53,484 nucleotides of DNA. Source: Peptococcaceae bacterium BRH_c4b (GTDB taxonomy: Bacteria; Bacillota; Desulfotomaculia; Desulfotomaculales; Desulfocucumaceae). How positions within the stretch are numbered: the stretch's first letter is position 1; each line of letters begins with the position of its first letter. Positions 33,709 to 41,789 of the stretch are shown piece by piece. A model generated the notes under the pieces. That model ran no database searches. It was not told where the DNA came from and saw only the letters and a program-made list of their open reading frames with translations. The translations under genes and the position numbers were made by a program. The stretch lies in assembly GCA_000961595.1 (NCBI GenBank), contig LADO01000008.1, positions 1 to 53,484 of the forward strand, given 5' to 3'.

Positions 33709-35685
33709 TTGAAAAAGTTATATGTAAGGTTACTACTGGTTTTTTGTGGCTTTATTACCGGGGCTGCAATTTTTTGTATGTATAGCGGTTATAATTATTA
33801 CAATTTGATAGCGGAACAGTACCGCATCCGGGATTACCAGTACAGCACAGCGGGCAAGAGCTACATATACGCAGCTGATGGATCATTGATAACCGAATTG
33901 TATGATTACAACAGGGTTTTCGTGCCTCTGGACCGCATATCACCGGTCATGATACAATCGGTAATTGCCATCGAGGACCACCGTTTTTATGAACATTTCG
34001 GAGCAGATGTCAGCGGGATGATCAGGGCCTTCTGGATTAATTATCAGAGCGGGGAAACGCTGCAAGGGGGTAGCACCATCACCCAGCAGCTGGTCCGCAA
34101 GCTGTTCCTTAGCGACGAAAAGACATTCAGCAGAAAGATTAACGAAATAATGCTGGCCGTAGCCTTTGAAAAGAAATTTAGCAAAGACCAAATACTTGAA
34201 ATGTACCTCAACGAGGTATATTTTGGCAACGGCTGCTACGGGGTGGAGGCTGCGGCGCAAAAATATTTTAGCAAGCACGCAGCGGAACTGGGTGTGCGCG
34301 AGGCTTCCGTACTGGCTGCTATACTTAGATCCCCTGGTTACTATGACCCCTATACCAATATTGAAGCATTATGTGACAGGCGTAATGACGTGTTGGACCG
34401 GATGGAGGTAATGGGCTTTGTCTCCCACGAAGATAAAATAAACTTCAAGGGGGAAACACCCGTTTTTAGCAGGTCTCAGGAGGATTTGCAGTTATTAAGA
34501 TACCCATATTTTACCACTGAGGTGATTAAGCAGTTAACATCCAGGTTCGGCAGGGAAAAGCTATATCGTGGCGGGCTGAGCATACACACAACTCTGACTC
34601 CGGCTATGCAAGCCCGGGCTGAGCAAGTGGTGCAGAAAAGCGTGGAGCGCTTTAAAACCAGCAAAATAAACGCCACCAATATGTCCATAGTTTCAATTAA
34701 TCCACGTAGCGGGGCCGTGATGGCCCTGGTGGGAGGGATTAATTTTAAAATCGACCAAAACAATATGGCCGTTATTCCCAGGCAGCCTGGTTCAGCCATT
34801 AAGCCTCTGCATTACGCTGCCGCCATGGAAAAGGGACTTATCAGTCCTTCTTCACTTATCAATGCGGGCACCAGGTCTTTTGGTAAATACCTGGTTAAGA
34901 GCAATATGAACGGTAAAATATCCGTCAGGGATGCCCTTAAGTATTCTGTTAACGTATCCGCGGTTGAGTTGGTGAACATGATGGGGCCGGCAGAGGCCAT
35001 AGAAAACCTCAGGCAGCTTGGTATCAGCTCGCTGGCGGCGGAAGACGCCAATTTGTCTCTGGCCCTTGGCGGTATGACCTATGGTGTAAGTCTCCTGGAA
35101 CTGACGGCGGCCTATGTACCCTTTGCCGCAGGGGGCGAGTATTATCAGCCCTACCTTGTGTCATGGGTGGAGGATGCTTCCGGCCAGGTGTTGTACCGCC
35201 ATAAGGTTGCGGAGAGACAAGTTTACCCGGCCGGGGTGGCGGCGGATATGAACGCTATGCTAACCCGGGTGGTTACCGGCGGCACCGGAACCGGCGCGCG
35301 TATACCCGGCGGGGCGGCTGGAAAAACCGGAACCACCGACAATAGCAGATGCGTATGGTTTCTGGGGTACAACAAGGAGCTTGTAACCGGCGTGTGGGCG
35401 GGAAATACAGACAACAGTCCTATAGGCAGCTATAGTGGGGGCGATCTGGTTGCCCCGGTATGGCGGGAATATATGACCGGGCTGATGGAAAGTGGGTTAA
35501 TAGGGGTGGGCGGGGTATCTTCCGGATTGCAGGAAAAAAGGTATCCCGCGTTAAGGGCTGGTGTAACTTCCGCCAAACCGGAAAAGAAAGCCGGCGCTGA
35601 AATTAAGGAATCACCAGACGAAAATGATCATGGCGAGACCGGTAAAGACAATTCGGACCGGACTGCAGCAGGCGGAACAAACTAA
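33709..35685 (+). CDS. Class A penicillin-binding protein (PBP1A family)
   Basis: The 658-aa bifunctional enzyme polymerises and cross-links peptidoglycan. It has an N-terminal membrane helix (7-27), a GT51 glycosyltransferase domain with AIEDHRFYEHFGAD, GGSTITQQLVRKLFLS and LNEVYFGNGCYGVEAAA, and a transpeptidase domain with S362-x-x-K365 (GSAIKP), SVN (SVNVS) and K539-T-G (KTGTT). The C-terminal 50 residues are charged and disordered. TTG start at 33709. All catalytic motifs are present. Alone in its unit, between the DUF3786 gene and the T-box. Confidence 0.95.
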   Translation: MKKLYVRLLLVFCGFITGAAIFCMYSGYNYYNLIAEQYRIRDYQYSTAGKSYIYAADGSLITELYDYNRVFVPLDRISPVMIQSVIAIEDHRFYEHFGADVSGMIRAFWINYQSGETLQGGSTITQQLVRKLFLSDEKTFSRKINEIMLAVAFEKKFSKDQILEMYLNEVYFGNGCYGVEAAAQKYFSKHAAELGVREASVLAAILRSPGYYDPYTNIEALCDRRNDVLDRMEVMGFVSHEDKINFKGETPVFSRSQEDLQLLRYPYFTTEVIKQLTSRFGREKLYRGGLSIHTTLTPAMQARAEQVVQKSVERFKTSKINATNMSIVSINPRSGAVMALVGGINFKIDQNNMAVIPRQPGSAIKPLHYAAAMEKGLISPSSLINAGTRSFGKYLVKSNMNGKISVRDALKYSVNVSAVELVNMMGPAEAIENLRQLGISSLAAEDANLSLALGGMTYGVSLLELTAAYVPFAAGGEYYQPYLVSWVEDASGQVLYRHKVAERQVYPAGVAADMNAMLTRVVTGGTGTGARIPGGAAGKTGTTDNSRCVWFLGYNKELVTGVWAGNTDNSPIGSYSGGDLVAPVWREYMTGLMESGLIGVGGVSSGLQEKRYPALRAGVTSAKPEKKAGAEIKESPDENDHGETGKDNSDRTAAGGTN

Positions 35686-35721
35686 AAATAATATGTAAAA
35701 GATTTAAGGACAACCCACCTG

Positions 35722-35750
35722 TTGACAGTTGCGTCTCATGCTGGTAAAAT
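35722..35750 (+). promoter_or_regulatory. Sigma-A promoter of the leucine T-box
   Basis: TTGACA (35722-35727), exactly 17 bases, TAAAAT (35745-35750), just upstream of the T-box leader. Confidence 0.8.
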
Positions 35751-35757
35751 CCTAATA

Positions 35758-36047
35758 ATATTTCAAAATGACGATGACAGGGAATAGTAAGCGTTTATCT
35801 TGCTGGTTCAGAGAGCCGCCGGTTGGTGCGAGGCGGTCAAAGGCAAGGCGCAGAACTCTCCTTTGGAGTAGCCGACCGAAATCCTTTGGAAAGTAGGCCC
35901 GGACGGGATCTTCCGCCGTTAAAAGGAAGGAGATATCGGATTTTTTAATCCCGTATCTTTTTAAGAGAACGGCTTTTATGCCGTTAAATTGAGTGGTACC
36001 GCGGAGGTAAACCCTTCGTCTCATATTGTGAGGCGAGGGGTTTTTTA
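35758..36047 (+). ncRNA. T-box riboswitch, Leu specifier (CTC)
   Basis: The leader has the T-box landmarks in order: AATAGTA at the base of stem I, CAGAGAGCCG (AG bulge), GGTTGGTGCGAGG, the specifier loop GAA-CTC-TCCTTTGGAG with codon CTC at 35856-35858, and the 14-base T-box core GAGTGGTACCGCGG (35991-36004). A terminator hairpin follows (36009-36046). Uncharged tRNA-Leu would stabilise the antiterminator and allow reading into leuA. This identifies the downstream enzyme as leucine-related. Confidence 0.95.
36009..36046 (+). terminator. T-box-controlled terminator
   Basis: AAACCC...CGTCTCA pairs with TGAGGCG...GGGGTTT around TATTG, followed by TTTTTT. It competes with the antiterminator that includes the T-box core. 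Confidence 0.88.
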
Positions 36048-36131
36048 ATTTACATCGGGAGGGGGTGGTTCGATGGAACCTGACCTTAGCGACCTTATGA
36101 ATTCCAGACGGGAAAATAATTTAAACAAATT

Positions 36132-36277
36132 GGGGACATTCCTTCCCGAAAAAAGTCTATATGTAAGACGTTTTAGAAAATCCAAAAAGGAATGTCCCCT
36201 AACACAAATTGGAGACATTCCTTCTCGAAAAAAATTAATAAGTAAGGGGATTAGATTATCCAAGAAGGTGTGTCCCC
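36132..36277. repeat. Tandem pair of GGGGACATTCC...TGTCCCC dyads, locus 2
   Basis: Unit 1 (36132-36199) has perfect 13-base arms, GGGGACATTCCTT and AAGGAATGTCCCC. Unit 2 (36211-36277) runs from GGAGACATTCCTTC to GAAGGTGTGTCCCC and is followed by TTACCTTA, as at locus 1 (9391-9518). It lies between the T-box and leuA, inside a frame (36073-36363) with its own ribosome site. Confidence 0.88.
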
Positions 36278-36302
36278 TTACCTTAGACGGAGGAGATTTT
36301 AG

Positions 36303-37442
36303 GTGCGCAGGCTCTATATATTCGATACCACCCTCAGGGATGGAGAACAGTCGCTGGGAATAACGTTGAACGTTAACGAGAAGCTGGAGATAGGAAAGCA
36401 GCTGGTAAAGCTTGGTGTAGATATTATCGAAGCAGGTTTTCCGGCCTCTTCGCCCGGAGATCTGGATTCGGTGCGGACCATCGCCCGGGAGGTGAAAGGG
36501 GCGATCATATGCGGCCTCTCCCGGACAGTGGAGCGGGATATCGACTGCTGCGCCGAGGCGCTGCGGGAGGCTGAGTACCCGAGAATCCACACCGGGATAG
36601 CGGTATCCCCGGTGCATATGGAACGAAAGTTGCGGCTTTCTCCCGATCAGGTGATTGAAGCTGCGGTGGCAGCGGTCAAGCGCTCCAAAAAATACGTGGG
36701 GGACGTTGAATTTTATGCGGAGGATGCTTTCCGCAGCGATCCTCCCTTTCTGGTGCGGGTTCTGGAAAAGGTCATTGAGGCCGGGGCGACGGTGGTCAAC
36801 ATCCCGGACACCGTTGGTTACGCCACCCCCTGGGAATATGGTGAACTGGTTTCCTATGTCATGAATCATGTCAGAAATATCGGGCGGGCCGTGGTCAGTA
36901 TCCACTGCCACAACGATCTGGGGATGGCCACCGCCAACGCCTTGGCAGGAATAAAGGCGGGCGCAAGCCAGGTAGAGGGTACCATCAATGGAATAGGGGA
37001 GCGGGCCGGCAATACCTCTCTGGAAGAAGTGGTTATGGCAATATATACACAGCGCGGCCGGTACGGGGTTGAGATGGGGGTAAATACCCGGGAGATATCG
37101 GCCACCAGCAGGCTTGTATCACGGATCAGCGGAGTGCCGGTGCCCAGCCATAAAGCCATCGTGGGAGCCAATGCCTTTATGCACGCCTCGGGTATTCACC
37201 AGGACGGTATATTAAAGGAGAGGACGACTTACGAAATTATTAACCCGGACGTGGTTGGCGTCCCCAGGAACAGGATTGTTTTGAGTGCCAGGTCAGGCAG
37301 GCACGCGCTCAAGCACAGGCTGGGGGAACTGGGCTATCATGTAGGGCGGGAGGACCTGGAGACGGTATATCAGAGTTTTCTGCAACTGGCCGATCAGAAA
37401 AGGGAGATCTTCGACCAGGACCTGCATGCTTTGATGGAATGA
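36303..37442 (+). CDS. leuA: 2-isopropylmalate synthase-type enzyme lacking the LeuA regulatory domain
   Basis: The 379-aa protein has the DRE-TIM metallolyase core of LeuA: FDTTLRDGEQSLG (8-20), ISIGL-like substrate segments, VSIHCHNDLGMATANAL and NGIGERAGNTSLEEVVMA, plus the linker subdomains to KREIFDQDLHALME. In usual LeuA (about 510 aa) the leucine-binding dimer domain starts right here; it is missing. GGAGGAGATTTTAG precedes the GTG start. The Leu T-box upstream supports leucine synthesis, although homocitrate synthase-like function cannot be excluded by sequence. Confidence 0.85.
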   Translation: MRRLYIFDTTLRDGEQSLGITLNVNEKLEIGKQLVKLGVDIIEAGFPASSPGDLDSVRTIAREVKGAIICGLSRTVERDIDCCAEALREAEYPRIHTGIAVSPVHMERKLRLSPDQVIEAAVAAVKRSKKYVGDVEFYAEDAFRSDPPFLVRVLEKVIEAGATVVNIPDTVGYATPWEYGELVSYVMNHVRNIGRAVVSIHCHNDLGMATANALAGIKAGASQVEGTINGIGERAGNTSLEEVVMAIYTQRGRYGVEMGVNTREISATSRLVSRISGVPVPSHKAIVGANAFMHASGIHQDGILKERTTYEIINPDVVGVPRNRIVLSARSGRHALKHRLGELGYHVGREDLETVYQSFLQLADQKREIFDQDLHALME

Positions 37443-37470
37443 GTCAGGGGACGATTCCCTGACTCGTTCT
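37441..37470 (+). terminator. Hairpin at the leuA stop codon
   Basis: GAGTCAGGG-GACGATT-CCCTGACTC begins within the TGA stop codon and is followed by GTTCTT. It contains the motif GGGGACGATTCC, close to the other GGGGAC repeats. Confidence 0.6.
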
Positions 37471-37605
37471 TGAATTGCATGAATCTGGGGATGGTTTCGG
37501 CTCAAATAGAGAAGTTTAAATACCTTTCATTATTATACCTATTTTTTAGCCTTAAGTTAACTTAAAATTAACTGTGTTAATTAAAAAGAAACAGGAGGGA
37601 ACAAT

Positions 37606-38180
37606 ATGCCCTATAGTAATTTCAATTTAAAGGCTGCCACTTGCGAACAGAACGCGTTGGTTCAAAAATCAGCGTCAGAGGTGTTGCTAAAACTTATTTC
37701 CATTCAGGAAAATGAGGATGTACTTGATTTATGTTGCGGACCTGGTAACGTAACCCGGAAAATAGCCAGCCTTACCGATGGTAAGGTGGTAGGAATTGAT
37801 ATTTCTGAAGGTATGGTTAAAGAAGCAATTCGTTCCAATAGTGATCTGCCCAATGTAAACTATTTTGTAAAAGATGCCGAAAACCTGGGATTTACAAATA
37901 GATTTGATGTTATTTATTGCAACTCTGCATTTCAGTGGTTCCTTAACCCCAAGAAGACATTGGAGCAGTGTCTTGAAGCCCTTAAGCCCGGCGGGCGGAT
38001 GGGTATCCAGGCTCCCGCCACTGCGATGTATTGTCCTAACTTCGTTGCCGCTGAAGAAAAGCATTTCGTCATCTTGTCAAGGAGAGTATTAAGGAGCAAG
38101 CGGATACAGCCGGAATCGTCGAATTGAAATTTTTCCGGATCTACCTTATTGCACAAAGATTGGAAAAGTCGAATGAATAG
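37606..38180 (+). pseudogene. Class I SAM methyltransferase, frame broken near the 3' end
   Basis: Residues 1-145 form a normal methyltransferase domain: VLDLCCGPGNVTRKIA, VVGIDISEGMV, YCNSAFQWFLNP and LKPGGRMGIQAPA. Near 38060 the frame changes. The original continuation is visible in another frame from about 38071 to the TAG at 38180: HLVKESIKEQADTAGIVELK followed by FFRIYLIAQRLEKSNE, a typical C-terminus. About 60 residues between them appear lost, so this is more than a base-call error. A short active form of 173 residues could still be made. AGGAGGG precedes the ATG. Confidence 0.75.
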
Positions 38181-38364
38181 AAAATGATTATAAAGGAACC
38201 GTTCGTAATTGCTGGGAAAATACTTTTTAGCCAAATGAACACGGTAGCATAAGTTTGCGCATTCATTTTTGGCAAAAAGCCCGACTTTCTAGTGGTTTCG
38301 AACGGTTTCCTGATTCCCAGTCTATAATAATATTAATAGATATTGGTGGAAATGGAAGGAAGGC

Positions 38365-38376
38365 GCAAATATTTGC
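38365..38376. repeat. Perfect 12-bp palindrome GCAAATATTTGC
   Basis: It lies 113 bases upstream of the M48 protease gene and is a possible operator. The rest of 38181-38488 has no gene; GGAACCGTTCG (38195) and CGAACGGTTTCC (38299) form a long-range inverted pair. Confidence 0.3.
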
Positions 38377-38488
38377 AGAAATATCTAAATGTGATAACGG
38401 GCGCTTTTTAGGATTAAGGCATAGGATTAACTAGCTTATCGTGTCCTATATAATCATTGCGCATCAAAAAAGGAGGTTTGCAACTGCT

Positions 38489-39277
38489 ATGGAGTCATTA
38501 GTGCATCCGAAAGAAAAAATTTATTTCCGCATCTTACTGGTAATTAGTCTGATAGGCTATCTTATTCTTATTTTTTCGATTGCAGGGATAGGATACTTAG
38601 TGGCAGGGATGATTATTACACTAATTCTCCACGGGTTGTTTATCGGCGCTCTCAGAGGTAATGGTATTCGTGTGTCTGAAAAGCAATTCCCTGAAGTCTA
38701 TCGTCTTACGGAGCAATATGCCAATCAAATGGGGCTCAGCCCGGTTCCGTCCGTTTATGTTTTGCAGGCCGGCGGTTTGCTAAATGCTTTTGCTACAAGA
38801 TTTCTCGGTAGAAACTTTGTAATTATTTATTCCGATGTGTTTGAACTCGCGTACGAAAAGGAATCTGCTCTTGCTTTCATCATATGTCATGAGTTAGCGC
38901 ATCTCAAACGCAAACATCTCACCAAGCTTTGGCTCCTGTATCCCGCCATGATCATTCCGTTTTTGGGTTCAGCTTATTCCCGGGCCTGTGAATATACCTG
39001 CGATCGTTTTGGCGCTCACTTTCGGCCGGACGGCGCCGCTTTAGGGCTCCTTATTTTGGCTGCCGGGAAAAAGCTATATCGTAACGTCAACCTTCAAGAA
39101 TACATTGGCCAGGCGGAGAACGAACGTGGCTTCTGGGTCTGGTTTTCTGAAATCGTTTCGTCACACCCGAACCTGCCCAAAAGAATTAAGGCTTTGAGTC
39201 TACAAGATGAATTTCCCTCTTATCCAGCTTCCACAACCACAGGGGAATACACAGCTTCCAGAGGCGAAGGGATTTAA
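38489..39277 (+). CDS. M48-family membrane metalloprotease
   Basis: The 262-aa protein has two N-terminal transmembrane helices (about 12-55) and a zinc protease domain with H134-E135-L-A-H138 and the third ligand E169 in CEYTCDR. This is the HtpX/Ste24-like arrangement, lacking the last membrane helices of HtpX. AAAGGAGG lies 12 bases before the ATG at 38489; the frame is open further upstream. It may be involved in membrane protein quality control. The genes around it are accessory and lower in GC. Confidence 0.85.
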   Translation: MESLVHPKEKIYFRILLVISLIGYLILIFSIAGIGYLVAGMIITLILHGLFIGALRGNGIRVSEKQFPEVYRLTEQYANQMGLSPVPSVYVLQAGGLLNAFATRFLGRNFVIIYSDVFELAYEKESALAFIICHELAHLKRKHLTKLWLLYPAMIIPFLGSAYSRACEYTCDRFGAHFRPDGAALGLLILAAGKKLYRNVNLQEYIGQAENERGFWVWFSEIVSSHPNLPKRIKALSLQDEFPSYPASTTTGEYTASRGEGI

Positions 39278-39323
39278 TGTACCTGAGTGATTTGCTGATA
39301 AACGTATTCCACAAGGGGTATTT

Positions 39324-40154
39324 ATGAAGAAAATAAGCATCAGAAAAATGACTTGTTATTCGATTTTATTGTTAATTGCACTGTTCTCTTATTCCCTGTG
39401 TGAACCATATTGGTTAATAATAAAGAGAGTTGACATTGACGATAAAGATATCCCTGGTTCTTTTGACGGTACCAAAATCGCATTCATATCTGATATTCAC
39501 CACGGGCCTTTTTTCTCTCGGAACAGAGTTCGCAGCTTGGTGGGTAAAGTCAATGAATTGGATCCCGATATTGTTATCCTGGGCGGCGATTATGTTCACA
39601 GGGACCCCAAATATATAGCTCCTTGCTTTGATGAACTAAAAAACCTGAAGGCGGATACCGGCAAATTCGGGGTTCTCGGCAACCATGATCATTGGGAAGG
39701 GGCTGCCCTGACGAGAGAATGCATGAAAAAATCAGAAATAACTCTCATCGACAATCAAGCCGGATGGATCCGCAAAGGCAGTGAAAAAATAAAGATCGGC
39801 GGGGTTGGGGAGTTCTGGGAAGATGCTCAGGATATTTATCCCACCATCCATGATGTTAAGGAAGAGGATTTTGTCATCCTGGTTTCTCATAATCCTGATT
39901 TTGCGGAAAAAATAAGCGGACATTATATTGATTTAGTTTTAAGCGGGCACACGCATGGTGGTCAGGTAACGCTTTTTGGATTGTGGGCGCCGCTGGTACC
40001 ATCGGCATATGGCCAGAAATACAGGACGGGTATGGTATATACAAAATTTACGAATGTTTTAATAACCAACGGAGTAGGGACGATAACTCCTCCGGTCAGA
40101 TTTTTTGCAAGGCCTGAGATAGTCCTAATTACCCTGAAGCATAAACAAAAATAA
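39324..40154 (+). CDS. YkuE/YaeI-type metallophosphoesterase
   Basis: The 276-aa protein has an N-terminal membrane anchor (residues 10-27) and a calcineurin-like domain with the metal motifs FISDIHHG, LGGDYVH, GNHDHWEG and SGHTHGGQ. These belong to the membrane-facing phosphodiesterase group near YkuE/YaeI. No partner gene indicates the substrate. The start ATG follows AAGGGGTATTT. Confidence 0.9.
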   Translation: MKKISIRKMTCYSILLLIALFSYSLCEPYWLIIKRVDIDDKDIPGSFDGTKIAFISDIHHGPFFSRNRVRSLVGKVNELDPDIVILGGDYVHRDPKYIAPCFDELKNLKADTGKFGVLGNHDHWEGAALTRECMKKSEITLIDNQAGWIRKGSEKIKIGGVGEFWEDAQDIYPTIHDVKEEDFVILVSHNPDFAEKISGHYIDLVLSGHTHGGQVTLFGLWAPLVPSAYGQKYRTGMVYTKFTNVLITNGVGTITPPVRFFARPEIVLITLKHKQK

Positions 40155-40174
40155 CTGTTTTTAAATGATCACCT

Positions 40175-40417
40175 GGATAGGTGCAACCGGAAAGTGGATG
40201 GCATTGAGAAGTTCTTACGCATTAACCGCGTTGATGATGAGGTGGTTTTCCAGGTGAGAAATAAAAATACTGTAATAACCATTGTTAAAACCAACGGTAA
40301 ACGCCAAACCGTTTTGACTACTGTTACACCGTCAAATACCCCCAGAGAACCGTAGGAATCACGGCACTGACGTTTAACTTGCCGCAAGGCGCCTGGATGC
40401 TAGAAGTAGATTTATAA
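40175..40417 (+). pseudogene. Relic of the C-terminal end of an unrecognised protein
   Basis: One frame encodes NRKVDGIEKFLRINRVDDEV, VFQVRNKNTVITIVKTNGKR and QTVLTTV. It shifts at about 40330 to a second frame encoding TVKYPQRTVGITALTFNLPQ and GAWMLEVDL, with a TAA at 40417. The combined segment looks like a beta-rich domain. No start codon or ribosome site is present. Family unknown. Confidence 0.5.
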
Positions 40418-40460
40418 ATTCCCAACTGTTGCTGTGGCTTAAATTCGCTGGAGACGGGAG

Positions 40461-41294
40461 ATGTTTGAAATGAAACAAAATAGGATGACTGATATAGATC
40501 AATATTTAAAGAGGCTGTATCTGTCAAATCCGTTGAGGGAGCCTGTTATTAGAACTGCAATAGATACGATGCGACTTCCTGCAGGAAGCTATGGCCTGGA
40601 TGCAGGGTGCGGAATTGGGTTGTATACTCTTTTGCTGGCGGAGGCGGCAGGACCTGCCGGACATATCATAGGACTTGATACAACTAAGGAGTTCCTGGTC
40701 AAGGCACGCTCATTAGCCTCGAAGTCCGTCCTGGAGGACAGGATTTCATTCAAGGAGGGTGACGCAAGCAGACTTCCTTTCGATGAAAACTCCTTTGACT
40801 GGGTCTGCAGCATGGATTTCGTTGGTGTTGTGCGCCTTGACCCCGTGCTCTTGTTAAAGGAGCTTGCCAGGGTGGTGAAGCCGGGCGGCATCGTATTTAT
40901 TCTTATCTGGTCTTCTCAAATGCTGCTGCCTGGATATCCAATGCTGGAGGCCCAGTTAAATGCAACCGCTTCGGGGATTGCTCCGTTTGCAACAGGTATG
41001 AAACCTGATTTGCATTTCATGCGCGCTTTGGGATGGTTTCATCGGGCGGGTTTGATAGAACCGACGGTCCGGACCTTCGTGAGTGATATTTACGCCCCAT
41101 TAAGTTCTGAAATGCGAAACGCCTTGATTGAACTTTTTCAAATGCGTTGGGGGGAAGCCCATGCTGACGTTGCACCGGAGGATTGGGCGGAATATCAGCG
41201 TCTGTGCCGTGCGGATTCACCGGATTTTATACTGAATGTCCCTGAATACTACGCTTTTTTTACATATTCTTTGTTTTGCGGTAATGTGGTTTGA
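40461..41294 (+). CDS. Class I SAM-dependent methyltransferase
   Basis: The 277-aa protein has motif I GLDAGCGIGLYTLLLAE, motif II HIIGLDTTKEFLV, DASRLPFDENSFDWV and LARVVKPGGIVFIL. This is the Ubi/Gnt-like small-molecule group; the substrate is unknown. The start could be 40461 or the ATG at 40470, since GGAGACGGGAG fits either. It forms no obvious operon. Confidence 0.85.
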   Translation: MFEMKQNRMTDIDQYLKRLYLSNPLREPVIRTAIDTMRLPAGSYGLDAGCGIGLYTLLLAEAAGPAGHIIGLDTTKEFLVKARSLASKSVLEDRISFKEGDASRLPFDENSFDWVCSMDFVGVVRLDPVLLLKELARVVKPGGIVFILIWSSQMLLPGYPMLEAQLNATASGIAPFATGMKPDLHFMRALGWFHRAGLIEPTVRTFVSDIYAPLSSEMRNALIELFQMRWGEAHADVAPEDWAEYQRLCRADSPDFILNVPEYYAFFTYSLFCGNVV

Positions 41295-41789
41295 ATTAAG
41301 ATACCTGTCAGGCAGTTTTTCTCCCGCTCAGCCTCTTTGCCGCGCGTCTCAGGGTCAGGTCTTGACATTTGACATCTGAAACTCTCAAAGCATGGCAGCC
41401 AACATTTCCATAAGCTCCTTGCTCTCTAAAATCCTTTCTTTTCATTTCATTGCTCAGCCGGTGGACCTGGTAGAACTGAATCGAATACCGGCCCGGTTGC
41501 CGGATTGGGAATTATCAGTGGGACTGGTTTATTGACAACGTTTTCAGCTTGAGATAACTTATGCTAAGGCTGTATTTTTTTCGCCAAGAAGAGTAAAGTA
41601 AGAAAAGTGTAAGCGGAATATGCAAGTATTTTAAGGGGACGGTTCTCCTGATATATTATAGTCTTTCCCTTTACCTCGTGCTGATTGCTTCCGTTTTATT
41701 CCTACCAGACTTTTTCCTGGCTATAGGAACGAGGAGATTGTCAGGAATAATGAAGGAACCTCCATCCCGAAGGGAAGAAAGGTGGGGCC
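41295..41789. other. Gene-free stretch with coding relic and repeat half-site
   Basis: No intact gene. On the minus strand, around 41380-41500, the segments RYSIQFYQVHRLSNEMKRKD and ESKELMEMLAAML in two frames look like a decayed C-terminus of unknown origin. The sequence GTCAGGTCTTGACATTTGAC (41356-41375) resembles dispersed intergenic repeats in related bacteria. GGGGACGGTTCT (41637) is a single half of the dyad at 12503. Confidence 0.4.

Noticed and set aside
38195-38310. Inverted pair GGAACCGTTCG / CGAACGGTTTCC as a possible MITE
   Set aside because: Arms are imperfect, no target duplication is visible, and adjacent inner sequences do not pair.
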